A stretch of DNA of 64,000 bases from Astrothelium macrocarpum (Eukaryota; Ascomycota; Dothideomycetes; Trypetheliales; Trypetheliaceae). The stretch is taken from the NCBI GenBank assembly GCA_021030915.1, contig JAGEMR010000120.1, positions 1-64,000 of the forward strand. The letters are read 5' to 3'. A program made the position numbers and the translations under genes. Shown piece by piece: positions 9,307 to 21,093 of the stretch. Numbering within the stretch: position 1 is the first letter of the stretch; each line of letters opens with the position of its first letter. A model generated the notes under the pieces. The model ran no database searches, was not told where the DNA came from, and saw nothing but the letters and a program-made list of their open reading frames with translations.

Positions 9307-12300
9307 TCACGAAAATATGACTGTGCCATCGTGTGTAAACACAGAGGGTCCATCATGAGCAGTGACTTCGTTGATTACAGTCGGTGGTCTGCTACTTGTC
9401 TCAGAGTCTTCGTCTTCACTTCTGCCCAGTATTATGGAAAGTTCTTCTGATTCTTCCAGGACGCCGAATTTGTCAATCCATTCCTTGACGCTCGGGAAGT
9501 TGGTCTCCCATGTGGAAGGGATAGATTTCACTAGCCGAATGATCAAGGGAAGACGCGGATGCTGACACTCGAATCTCTCTCCATGTTCATATAGAAAAAT
9601 TGTTTGAGCTTCGGATAAATCCTGGTCAATGACCCAATACCTCGAATCTGTCTTTGGAAGCATCAGTACACCTTACCACGATATGAGAAGCAAACAACTT
9701 ACGCTGCTTGTCCAATGTGGTATGTCATAGAGATTTAATATCTCGATGTTAATGTAGTCTTTGTAGATTTTTGGATATGAGATCTTGGAATCAGTTCCCT
9801 GTGTACGTCGAGCACCCTTGCGCCTTCGTGCATGGCTCATCTCAATTTGGTGACTTTCAAGAATAACTTTCCAGTCCGTGTGCCACTGATAACGATCTGT
9901 TTCGTGCCAGTACGGATTCAATCCTCGAAGTTTGAAGGCATAGTCCTTGGTGCTCGAAGCCTGCTTATCCATCAACGCACTAATAATCTTACCCTTTCCC
10001 ATGGTCAGAGCGTAGTCCAATGGCGTACAGTCACGTTTGTCCTTTTGTGATGTCTTAATATTCTTGTAACTGAGAAGGGTTTGGGTCACATCGAGTCGAT
10101 TATTCGCAACAGAGACATGAAGGGGAGTCAAGCCCCCGAAATCCCGAGAATTGAGATCTGCGCCAAGCGCAATGAGATGTTTAGCTACACCGGAAGTCGG
10201 CAATCTGCATGCCCGGTGCAGAGGCGTCTTTCCAAATCGGTCCCGATCATGTATCATCGGCGCCTTTTTGATGGCTTTCGCAATTATTCGTTCGTCAGGC
10301 GAGTCATCGACAACGGGACTCGAGCTATGAGGATCAGAATAATGATGAGCACGTTGTGTTTGTCGAATACTCATATGTAGAGAAGTCTGAAGAAAGCCAT
10401 CCCTGAGCTGAAAATTGGCTTTGTAAATCTCAAGTGTCTCTACAAGCTTTTCATGGCCTTCTTGAATTGCATAGTGAAGAGGAGACTGGAGATTGCTATC
10501 TCGTGCATCAACAAGCGCTCCTTGAGATAGGAGAATTCTGGCTGCTCCATCATTACCACACCTTGCAGCAAAGTGTAGAGGCGTGCGTCGCGACTTGTCG
10601 CGAACATTGAGGAGCGCTCGTTTTGATACAATGTATTGCTCAATGAGTTCCGGAGATTGCCACATGCACATATAGTGGAGTAGCGCAGTGCCATGATTAT
10701 CACGTCGAAATTCTCTCACATCTGTGTCTAAGAATAGGCGCAACGCAGGCGTAAATGAATGTTCGGCTGCCACGTGAACTGCATTTTTCCCATGCTTGCC
10801 TGCCAACAAGAATCCAGCACCTTGGCCGAGTAGCGACTGGACAGCTGCAAAATTGCGGTTCAATACAGCCAAATGGAGAGCTGTCATTCCATCACGGTCT
10901 TGCCGATCTAGCCAGGCCCGAGAGTTTGAGGAATGATCAGCAAGTGCGTAAGCCCATTCATTCTCGACCGCCCAATGAAGTAGCGTTCGCTTATAATGGT
11001 CGCTGTCAAGGCCCTCAAGATGGAATTTCGTCCGCAGGGTCTCAACTACATTTTCCCAATTCTGGTGTGCGCAGAGGTGCAATAGATTATAGCGATCTCC
11101 AACGTATGAGTAAGTCAGGGCTTCCGCAGGAAGGTGCTCCAAAAAGAATTCGACTTTCTCTCGGCGACCCCAGTAGGCACTGACAAGATAATTATTAGCA
11201 ACTGCAAGATCGATACAAGGATGGCCGTTCATACTATCTTGTCAATACGTTCATCCCTTCGTTATCCAATTCAAGCGCCTGCGCACGGTCCTGTTCTAGA
11301 ATCTGGCGTTCAACATCTGTCCAACCCCATAAGCCAGCAGTCATTAGCGGGTTCATTTCTAAAGGACTTTCTCGCGGAAACGCTAATTTCAAATCAGCTA
11401 GCTGGATCATACGCTTGATGATGGTTTCGCTATGTCCGAGTCTAAAGGCAAGATCAAAAACGCTCACTCCATTTTCATCTCGGGCCAGTAAGTCGATGCG
11501 ATGATCCTCCAAGAGCATCTCAGCTGCAGATATATTCCGGATCTGTAATGCTAAATGCAGTGCTGTCTGGCCTCCCTTACCGCGGCTATTCACATTGATG
11601 CCTTCTGCATCTAGCAATCGAGAAAGTAAAGTAGTCCTACACCAGTGGATAGCTTGGTGGATAGGCTTAGGCAGATTGACAGGCGATCGATTTGGATCCA
11701 AGTCTTTTGCTGCAATGAGCGTGTCAAACGATTTCTGACGATTCCTTGTGATGGCCCAATGCAGTGGAGTAAAGCCAATCTCGTTCAGTTCGTTGACATC
11801 ATGGCTTTGGGACAGCAGCTTCTTCACAACGCCAGGAAAGTCTCCGCGTTGCAATATCATGTGCAACGGAGGCTCTTTACGAGCAATGTCACCCAGCGTT
11901 CCCGGTACTATTTGCACAATGTCTCGGATCCAAGGCATCGCCGCGAGTCGAAAATAATCTGCTTGCGGTGAGGTGACGTAAGAAAAAATGAGATCGTTAG
12001 TGGTTGAATTATGAGTCCCTTCCGCCCAATGGTCTGCCCAGTAGCGGAAACTATATTGCAACAAGGGATATCGCTCAAGTCCGCCTTGAAATCTATTTCG
12101 AAGTTTCTCGTGTTCGGACATGTCTTTTCCATCAAAATTTTCGTCCATGAATACTTTTTTGCTCATTTCCCAGATATCCTTTGACAGAAAAAAAAGTTTT
12201 TCGAACAATATCAGGGGAGAAGTCAAGCATTTGAAGAATCGCTAAGCAGGTACGACCTATCTGCTCATGCGCATCTTTGTACGAAAGCCGGAACGAGCTG

Positions 12301-15300
12301 AGAATACTTTCATTAGTGCTTGAAGACGCACTTTCCTGGAGTAAAAATTCTTTGACAGATTGATGGGCAAACTGTACGGCACCATCTTTACCGACTTTGA
12401 TTAGAAATGCACACTGTTCGGCAATCTTTTCCGGAATCTTGCTATCCATGGCATCTTCTACTTCACTAAAACTTTTATGGCTATAGTGATCTAGCGATAT
12501 AGCACAACAGAGCTGGTCAAGGTCAAGCGGCTCAAATGAAGCGAGTACCCAAGAAAACGCAAGCTTTGCGACATGGCGGGCTGCTGCTGGAATACGGCTC
12601 AGAAGACCGCAATAAAATGACTCCAGATCACTTGGCATCTGCTGGAGACACTGAAGGCTCTGCATGAAAGAGCTGGAGTCTCCAGAGGAAAATCCCTTAT
12701 CGAAGGTTGTCCAAGCCAAAGAAGCGTTCAAGAAAGTGCCGGCAGACACGCGGTTAAGCTCTTCCTCTAGTTTCTGCCGATGACCAATACTTATCCGGAC
12801 ACGGCTGGCAAACGTGTCGACCTGTGATTTAAGATATTTCCGGACATCACGGTGGACTCCCTCGGCCGAATTCATGTCGATCTGGAGCGGGCTGAGCACA
12901 GCGTGGAAGCGCGACTCCTTTTGTACAGGCGAGCGACTGGAGAGAATGAGCTTTACCCTCCCGACAAGATCTCCTGTGATGACTCGCTCGATACCTAAAA
13001 GTAAATCAATTTTAGCTTCTCTTTTCAGCTCATCCAAGGCATCGATGAAGATCCAGAAAACGATGCCAGAGGCTTTCTGCGTAATCTCAACCAGGGTCTT
13101 CCAAAGGATTTCTTGGTCATCGATAGCTTGACGGTTGCTTAAAGCCGCACCAACTTTACCTTTCGCTTGGAGGAATTCTTGATCTATACGTCGGAAGAGA
13201 CTGGCATTCTCAGGCCTGCTAAGAATTTGATAGAGGATGGAGAGTAAAATACCTTTGGTTGTGTTGCGGAGTGGGTCTTTGTCATCGCAGAAGAAAAAAA
13301 TGACACAATGAGAATTCCTCGTGGACTTTGGAGAAATATCCTTAGGTTCATGAGGTGCGCTGTTTAGCATTGTCTCTGTATAACGGACAAGATGCTTCAT
13401 TAAAACGGTCTTTCCAGAGCCAGGTGCACCATGGATCCAAAGAATTCTTGATTCCTGATTATGCTGGAGGCTTCCAAAAAGTGGGTGGTCTAGGATCCAG
13501 TCGCAGGAGCGGCCCCATCTATCTGGCAACAAGCCAAGAACCGATTCGGGAATAACGCGCAGAAGATATTCAAGGAATGCCATTTCGATATTTCTGAGGC
13601 CTTTACAAGTATATTAGTTCTGGTCTAGGTGAGGATACTATCGGAGTGTCACCTTGCTGAGTATACTCATTGTCATTGTCAATGATGTCAATTATCGAGT
13701 CGATGACTTGGGAGTAGTACACGTTACTCGGCGAGATATATCTGCATAGGTTGACATGGTTCGTACCGAAGGCTACTGGAATTTCGTTCGCAGTCTTCAT
13801 GATTGCAGACTGTTTGTCTACAACCTGCAAAGATTAGTCGAGGGTCTCCCATGGGAGAGATATTCTTGCATACGAGGGGATCCGTAGAATTTGGAGTCAG
13901 TGATTCGCAGATTGAATAAACACGACCCGGTATTTTTTTCGACCAAACGGTCAAACAGACTTTACCAAGCTTGACTGAGATCTCTGCGAGATCATTGATG
14001 ACGTCTGATAATGCTGCTTGGTGCTCAGGTCCATTTAACAATCGAATTATCAGATTAGACCACCAAGTCACGTCGGGGCCATGTTGTGGGCTACCAAAAA
14101 AGATGGCACCAATCGTGTCGTCAAGAAACCAACGGTGGGGAGAGCCGGGTCGATCTACTAGGAGCAAAGCTTGCTTGAATATCATTCCACCAAAATCATG
14201 AAGAACAAAGAGAAGTTTCCGAGACTCTTCCCCAATAGCCTTTCTAGCCATGCTTAGCTTAGCTAACAGCTGTATTGCTTGGTTCTCCAGACCTCTTCCA
14301 CACCATGCCAGAATGTCAGATGCACGGTATCCGAATGATAAGACTCTGGCTTCTTGTACTTGTGAAGGCAAAAAATCACGGAGCCAAAGGCGAGAACCGT
14401 CTGTCCAGGTGCTACATACTCCCCCCGCCAGGCCATGGATTGCAACGATGTCGATCTTTGTATTTGATCCCGTATAGGGAGTTTCGTCGCTAGTTTCAGG
14501 CCACAGCTGGATCAAATCTGTTGATTGAGGATGCCTTCTGGTCGGCGATTTTTTCCTGACGGGAGGCGGGAGCTTTTCTTCACCAATCGCTTGGGGTGTC
14601 GGAAGGGCAGATTCTATCTTACCCTTTAGAGTGTGGTAAATGCCTCCTTCAACGCGCTCAATCTTGGCGATTTCCGAATGGTTCTTCAAGAAGGCTGCAA
14701 GCCGGATCTCTCCAGGAAGATCTAGTGTTGCAGACCCTTTGGGGACCATGAAAACTTTTGGACCATCGCGCTCCCATTTCCCGTCTCGCCAAACAACAGT
14801 TGGTGTTGGGAGCTTTTCATAACAGCTTATTATGCAAACACCGCTCACAAAATTAGGAAATTTTTCATTGAGATAAGTCAGTGTTGGTGAATCTGCTTTG
14901 AGTTCTCGTATGAGATCTTCTGTTGGTTTTGACTTTACGAGCGTCTCCAAGGCTTCAACATTAAGGCCACGATGAGGGGCCCCAAGAAATACCACACAAC
15001 ACACTGGGAACGGTGATTCGCTGGATTTTTGCTGTGTGTCTACCAGAGCCTGTTTAATGATAAGGCATCCAAGACTGTGGCCAACCAAAACCATGGGACG
15101 GGTCCCACACCGAGCTGTCTGTCTCATGGCCTCTATCCGTGCGATAAATGGCCCTGTATAGTCTGTAATAATGCTTCGAGCATCATTGTTCTGAAGTTGC
15201 GATGGGTACCCATATGTGAGGACCCGCGCATGCGGAAGATCGAAAGGGAGAGCATCTCTCAACCACATAAAACCATCTTTTGTGGCCTATGATCCATAGG

Positions 15301-15664
15301 CATGTCCCGCTAAACCAGTAATAGCAATTACATCTACGCTGATCGGATGACGCGGATGATTGAGGGGAGTCAGACCGTAGAAGTCCTTGTCAATAGTGAT
15401 CCGGGTGCCGCTGTCTCGCAACCTGGGGGAACGTTTTGCAGCATCTGTTGTGGTGAATGACAGGGTCGCGGTGAGGTCGCCAGCATCTTCATCGCTACGA
15501 TTATCTGCGGCAGGCGCCAATGTCTTGATGGATATGAATTTGCGATCTGTCTCGTCGAAGGAGTTGAGAAGGCTCTCGGGTGTGGTCTGGGCTGGGATGT
15601 TCTCTGCTCGGTACGTCCAGGGTTTGGAAGTTTGGACCATAAGGACATCGCCTTTCACACTCAT
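9307..15664 (-). pseudogene. NLR-type receptor: tandem SesB-like hydrolases, NACHT, ankyrin repeats (disrupted)
   Basis: One long minus-strand gene, about 2,070 codons. Order: N-terminal region of about 105 residues, alpha/beta hydrolase domain 1 (GHSLG elbow near 15080), hydrolase domain 2 (from about 14460), NACHT NTPase (P-loop GAPGSGKT, then FIDALDEL as Walker B), winged-helix-like linker, and about 15 ankyrin repeats. Introns inferred at 13825-13873, 13601-13652 and 9652-9702 all preserve frame. Three lesions break it: TAG at 15287-15289 (codon 126, where the family has Trp), a +1 shift in an A8 run at 12188-12195, and a +1 shift within 11234-11245. Relatives are fungal STAND receptors in which a SesB-type lipase effector is fused to NACHT and repeats, acting in non-self recognition and cell death. 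Either a recent pseudogene or partly a sequencing artefact. Confidence 0.8.
15287..15289 (-). other. In-frame TAG in the NLR gene
   Basis: The frame upstream (to 15664) and downstream (to 13724) is the same, with a single TAG between. The flanking residues (GHAYGS before, a MWLRD motif after) are contiguous parts of the hydrolase domain where SesB-like proteins carry a Trp. TGG to TAG is C-to-T at a CpA on the other strand, the RIP signature. No intron of plausible length removes it. Confidence 0.8.
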
Positions 15665-16007
15665 TTGCCCTCTAGTCCTACCATTGACGTGTTGTTACAA
15701 TGATTGGAATACCTTACTCCCAATGCGCGGGCATCATACAAAGTACAGCGAGAAAATCACAGCCTCATGCTGCACATTGAAGCGGCCTTTGGTCCCTATA
15801 ATGTGGCGTTTAGGAGGAAAACCTGCATGAGGCTGAGCGAACCAATGATCGAAGAGACTCACAGACCTCACCCTCTCAGCATCGCTGCCTAACCATGGAT
15901 ACATGATTGTGTTTCCTTATAACGATGATGGTGGTCTTCAACAACGAACGACAAGAGAGCAAGTACCAAGGTAGGTTCCCAGCAGCAAAAGTCATCCAGG
16001 TTTCAAA
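15665..16007. promoter_or_regulatory. Divergent intergenic region, NLR / DUF6601-like gene
   Basis: 343 bp between two start codons facing away from each other, presumably holding both promoters. No specific site recognised. Small frames here overlap the region by chance. Confidence 0.4.
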
Positions 16008-17036
16008 ATGATACACCCACATGTGCACTACTATTTCTTCCTGTGGAACTCTGCAAATATGCAATTGCTGACGAAAGATGATATTCCAGGTCTCCAACCA
16101 CCATTCTCTAAAGATTGCGCACTCTCCACACATACCCCTATCTACCCAATTCTCATTCGGACCGAGAGCCAAATAATACAACCGTATGAAGAGAAGGAGC
16201 ATTTCCTAAAGGCTACTTTGCAAACACCCAAATTAGATCGCATATATGATCACCTATGGCTGGCAGGGCTACCGAAGGCGGCTAGACCCATGCATCGTCA
16301 GAAGCTTTTGGGAAGGCAATTGATCATCACAGAGACTGCGGACGAGCACTTGGTCTGGCACGAGTCCCGCATCTTTCTAAAACCGCTGCCAAATTTTCTC
16401 CTGAACTATACATATTGGAAGGAGATGCTATGCTCAGACGAAAGCCTTCATCGGTCCGCGTGTGGCTTGTTGCTGTCTTATGCTTGGCTGATTTCGTACG
16501 AAAGTGACCTCAAAATTGCACAGGAGAACAACCTCCTTCCTCCGGACATCGATTGGCTTCACTGGACATTGTTTATTAAAGATTTCCTCTCGCATATAAA
16601 TCTTGTTACTCTCAAGCAGGTAGATCGGCGATTCAAATATGGTGAATTACGCCTGAGTAGGCTTAACGGCCTCTACCGGTTAATGCCTACAGTGTTTTCA
16701 TTCTCAAATCTCTTTCGTGGAGGCTTCATGTCTAGCTCGACATGGCAGAGTTCGCTTTTCCGGCGCAATTTCGCATGGCTGGTCACTGTGTTAGTCTATT
16801 TGACTGTCGTTCTCTCAGCTTTACAAGTTGGACTTGCAACTGAAATGTTGAACAAAAGCGCTGCATTTTCATGGGCTTCGTATGGCTTTTGTGTTGCCTG
16901 CATCCTGCTGGTTCTCGTTATTATGCTAATCATTCTGTTCGTTTGGTTTGTACTGTTTTCTTTTCATTTTCTTTCCACTATCAAATATGTTAAACAAGTC
17001 GAGGCTGCGAGAACGATGGATTCAGCTGGACCTTGA
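16008..17036 (+). CDS. Fungal membrane protein, DUF6601-like
   Basis: Single exon, 342 residues. A long soluble N-terminal part has the conserved phrases of a widespread fungal family: DHLWLAGLP, a RQLIITE segment, LVWHESRIFLKPLP, and a YGELRLSRLNGLYRL block. Two hydrophobic segments follow (about residues 262-285 and 291-325), then a short basic tail. From memory this matches the family named DUF6601; the function is unknown. The start used is the first ATG; a second in-frame ATG at 16059 is equally possible. Intact, in contrast to the divergently transcribed NLR gene. Confidence 0.75.
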   Translation: MIHPHVHYYFFLWNSANMQLLTKDDIPGLQPPFSKDCALSTHTPIYPILIRTESQIIQPYEEKEHFLKATLQTPKLDRIYDHLWLAGLPKAARPMHRQKLLGRQLIITETADEHLVWHESRIFLKPLPNFLLNYTYWKEMLCSDESLHRSACGLLLSYAWLISYESDLKIAQENNLLPPDIDWLHWTLFIKDFLSHINLVTLKQVDRRFKYGELRLSRLNGLYRLMPTVFSFSNLFRGGFMSSSTWQSSLFRRNFAWLVTVLVYLTVVLSALQVGLATEMLNKSAAFSWASYGFCVACILLVLVIMLIILFVWFVLFSFHFLSTIKYVKQVEAARTMDSAGP

Positions 17037-18190
17037 GTGTAGAGAGATTACCGTTGCTTGTGCGTGGCTATCAGGCCATCATTGGCTTCATCTGGGCTTC
17101 TACTGGACCTGAGGGCGAACTGCGCCGATGCTTACAGCCCCAGATATGATCAGGCAAGCCTAGACGATAATCCCTGGGCGTCCAAAATATTCTCACAGCT
17201 CCAGCTGCGTATCGTGTGTGAAGATATTCGCTCGGGATCCTAGGCGCCTGAAAAGGATGGCATTCTTGGGTTGGCTGTCCCCAATCCTACGTCTATTAGG
17301 ACAGTATGATGAGAATCATGAGAGTGAACTATTGGGGTCCCAGTCTAACCTAGTCACCTCCAAATTCCCAAATCATACACGACAGTGAACATATTGTCCC
17401 TTGCGTTGAGTCGTGCAAATTCAGGGTGCATCCATCTACAAGGCCTGACATGTGTGCGCCCATCAAAATTGAATCTTGAACTTGATAGTGGACGTCGTCA
17501 CCTCATTGCGCGACCCATAGAGACCACTCAACTTTTCGAATTACCTATCCCAACCGATGAACACTCCTTCAAGATTCGGAATATAATGAGAAAAGAGAAC
17601 ACGCTGTCCACTGAATTTGGAACACCTCAAACCTTTTTGGTGCATTTCCCACGAGACGAACTCTAATTTTTCGTGTCCAACGGCAACAGCTTCGTCAAAC
17701 AGAACGGAGTGAAAGCCTGGTCACCTTACTTCCCGAGGCATTACGTGCTAGATCGTCTCACTACTATTGTAGACTGACAGATTCTGAGTGGGACAAGACT
17801 TCTCATCGAGGCCTGCGTCCTTCCCGAGTACTTTCATGCACCTGCTACCTCAATCTGAGAAAATATCTTGAGTCCACTGGAGTCATGCAAGAATGCGCTT
17901 GAAACCACATGTCTTCAGCCGACAAATCAGCTACCAGAGTAGGAAGGCTCAATTCTTCGCGAGACTTCTTGCCTTATGTTGCAAATGTGCGCTTCTAAAC
18001 GCGGTACAAGAACAATGAGACTCCACACTGGCTGGAAAGAGCGCGAACAGGAACCTGCCATCCTTGATAGGCAAATAAAGACTTGTATGATGCATTGAAA
18101 AGCAGAGACCGTCGCCAACCCACGCTAAGATAAGCAATCTTAAAACGCTACGCTATGCCACAACTTTCGGAAAGTGCGCAAATGTAAAGA
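17037..18190. other. Intergenic, no supported gene
   Basis: A 93-codon frame at 17385-17666 lacks an ATG start and recognisable domains. The rest shows only chance frames. This contains the downstream regions of two converging genes. Confidence 0.4.
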
Positions 18191-21093
18191 TTAGATGACA
18201 CTGAGAGCCGCAGCAACAACTGCTGCCAGTACGGTTGTAATAAAAACAGCCGAAGCACTGCTCGCATTGGCTCCACTTGTTGTCAATGGCGTCTGCGTCG
18301 GCGAACTACTCACCATCCCACTTGCAGACGCAGAACTCGCCATCCCACTTGCAGACGCAGAACTCGCCATCCCACTTGCAGACGCAGAACTCGCTGTCCC
18401 AGTCGCCGACGCAGAACCCACCACTACGGTAGAAGTGCTGGAAGCCGCAGTGGCCGGAGAGATAATACTCACACTGACCGTTCCCAACGCACTCGTGCCA
18501 GCGCTAGCATTGCTCTGCGACTGTGGTCCACTGGGCAGCGTCAGCGCCGGCTTTTTCAAGTTACCAATCGCACACGTTCTGTTGCCCCACATGACGTCTG
18601 CGACGTGCTGCCAGACGAGATTTGGCTGAGTGACACTCTGAGCGGTATAGAAGATGCGGCAATCTGCTGGCTCGAAGATGAATTGCAGGGGTGTGGCTGA
18701 GGTGTCGTCCTGAGCGATGTTGTCTCTGAGGTTGAGTGATACTTTGTCGAGTTGCGATGGTGCTACGAACGGCATTGGATTGAGGCCGGGAAGCGTGGCG
18801 TTGGCAAGAGCGAGCGATTGCCCTTGCAGAACGTTGGCTTGTATCAATGCTTGGCTCAAAGTTTGGAGTGTCATGAATGGTTCGGCTTGGGCACCCTGCA
18901 ATTCGCGCGTGAGTGACTGGCTCCCATAAAGCAAGTTCGTATCATTTGCGTAGATGATATCAAGCGCAACTTACTTTTGTACCTCCAATAGCTTGACTAG
19001 GTTGTCTTTGTGGCCTTCCACCAATGACCACGGTCTTGACGCCAGCCTGTCTTGTCATAAATTCAGTGAAGATTGAACACGAGGAAGCACAGACACCGTC
19101 AGTGAGAATGACGATATTGTCAGCCTCGAATGGCTGCGTGCCAGTGCGACTATCGTTACCGAAGCCATACGGAACGATACTATCCACTAATATGTCATCG
19201 GATGAACTATTCAGATTCCTTCGCGTTAGAGCTGTGAACTTGTCACCATTGTTGATCATAGCAGGCAAGAGACCGTTACTGCCATTAAACGATGAGAAAG
19301 GCTGCAAATCTTTGTTTAGTGAGGTTCGAAAGTTCCAATCTATGGGAGTCATCTGGTTGGTTTTATCCTTTGCCTCTCCCAATGCTTCTATGAATAATTG
19401 CGATGCAGTGTTGGCGCGCAGCCTTGTAGTATCAAATGGTTCGATTGAAGGAAAGAAGCGTGCAAATAGGTCGTATGATGTCAGTACGTTTCCACCTCCG
19501 TTTCCGGTTAAGTCTATGATGATCTTCGTCTTCCTTGCGAGTTTTGCCGCTGCTAGAAATTGGCGTGTGGTGCGTTGGAAAGACTGTGCTTGCTCAGCAG
19601 GTGTTCCGAATAATTGTCCCTCCGCAAAGGAACCGATATGAAGCACAGCCACGTCAGTGTAAGCAGTTCCGTTCAGAAAATAACCTGCCAAGTTATAAGT
19701 TGGATCCTTCGTAACAGGAACATATGGGTAACCAGGCAATGTTGGAAGGTGAGGGTCTGCAGTCGAAGTCGGGGTACCTGGTTGTTGCGTAGTCGTATTA
19801 GTGGTTTGCTGCTGACTTTGAATCGCGTCTACACAGAAATGACGGAAAAGCGAAGCTCCATCAACGATGTCTCGGCTCCAAGCTTTCGGAGCTGTTGATG
19901 CCAGAGTTCTGAAAATCCGTGTCGTTCCATCTGCGAAAGTAAGCGTTGTATTCTTTCCGGGATATATTGTTGGACTAGGTAGAGTAAACGAGCCAAAGGG
20001 AGATCTAGTACTTGGTTAGCATACCCGACTTATTAAGCACCCACACACAGTTACAGGGAAAAAAATGTATTCTTAAAGCTTGCGTGCTGGAAATTCTGAT
20101 GTGCCACTGCTTCTTGACAAGGCAATGCAGGGGATAAATCACACTCTTACCCCTGGCTGAGTTCTTGGCCGAAGTTCCACACTTCACCGTTGAAAGACGC
20201 GTCTGGATCCGAGCGCATCTGCAACGCATCTTTCTCTAAAAACTGGATAACATCCTCCCCGTTGATTTTGACCACATTGGATTGAGATACCTTCAGAGCA
20301 CTGACGTTGAGTTTCGCAGTCTCGGCGCCGTCTACGAGAGTATTAGTATGAATAATGCAAGGTTCTGTTGATTCTGTCCGGTTTGTACGTGCACCTTGTG
20401 CTCATAAATACCTCGGAATACTGCAAACGACTTACCCAGCACGAAAATCTTGGGCAATTCTACCCCATCTATAGAGACTGAAACCAAGGATACGTCCCGT
20501 TGAAAGGTGATAGCGCCCGCAAGACACACTATTGGGTTGAGGTGACCATCGTGCGCTGAATTGATCAATTGGTTAAAAGCACCTTCAAAATCGTATTGAC
20601 TTCGGATGCCGCCGCTTGATAATTTCTGCTTGATGTCTTGGATACCACCGACCATATCGATTGGTGCATAAGGGTAGCCAGCCGGTGGCCTTTTGAGGTA
20701 GCTTAGGGTGGTTTGGAATTCCAGGTATTTCTCGTACTCGTCTAGAAAATTTTCAGCCATACCAGTATCAATGGTGGATGACTTGAGACAATCGAAACTA
20801 AGCTGTGGGTCGAGAGAAACGTGTCGACCTGATAAGACATTAGCAATAGACACGCTTAGAGGTTAAGCTTGCGCGATAACGTGGAGTTGTTTCTATCAAT
20901 TAGCAAAGCCCCTGCTCACGTCTCCAAATTGCGGGCATTTGCTATTCATTTGGGCCTCTCAATCGTGTGACATACCAGAGGCAGTGGGAGCAAAGATTTG
21001 CGAAGTAAGCTGGGCACATGAGTTGGTAGCATTCGACGCCGCTATATAGCAAGCAAAGAGTACCAGTAAAAGCCGTATCCCGTATACCTGCAT
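18191..21093 (-). CDS. Secreted GPI-anchored S41 family peptidase
   Basis: Five exons: 20976-21093, 20436-20828, 20151-20331, 18975-20004 and 18191-18916, giving 815 residues. Introns (147, 104, 146 and 58 bp) all join in phase with strong donors (GTATGT, GTAAGT, GTAAGA, GTAAGT). The N-terminus is a signal peptide (MQVYGIRLLLVLFACYIAAS). The core has the S41/C-terminal-processing-protease-like fold of fungal secreted members: a LTGNGGGN strand-loop near residue 400 and DGVCASSCSIF near residue 538 with the candidate Ser nucleophile. The last 100 residues are Ser/Ala/Thr-rich with a 9-residue repeat and end in a hydrophobic GPI-type signal. Likely an extracellular or wall-bound serine peptidase; the substrate is unknown. 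Confidence 0.85.
18324..18416 (-). repeat. 27-bp tandem repeat coding SASASGMAS
   Basis: About 3.4 copies of a 27-base unit, in frame with the S41 peptidase gene, encode repeats of nine residues in its Ser/Ala-rich stalk just before the GPI signal. The copies are nearly identical, so copy number is likely variable between strains. Confidence 0.85.

Noticed and set aside
18300..18420. CRISPR-like short repeats
   Set aside because: The repeats are contiguous, in coding frame, without spacers; the genome is eukaryotic.
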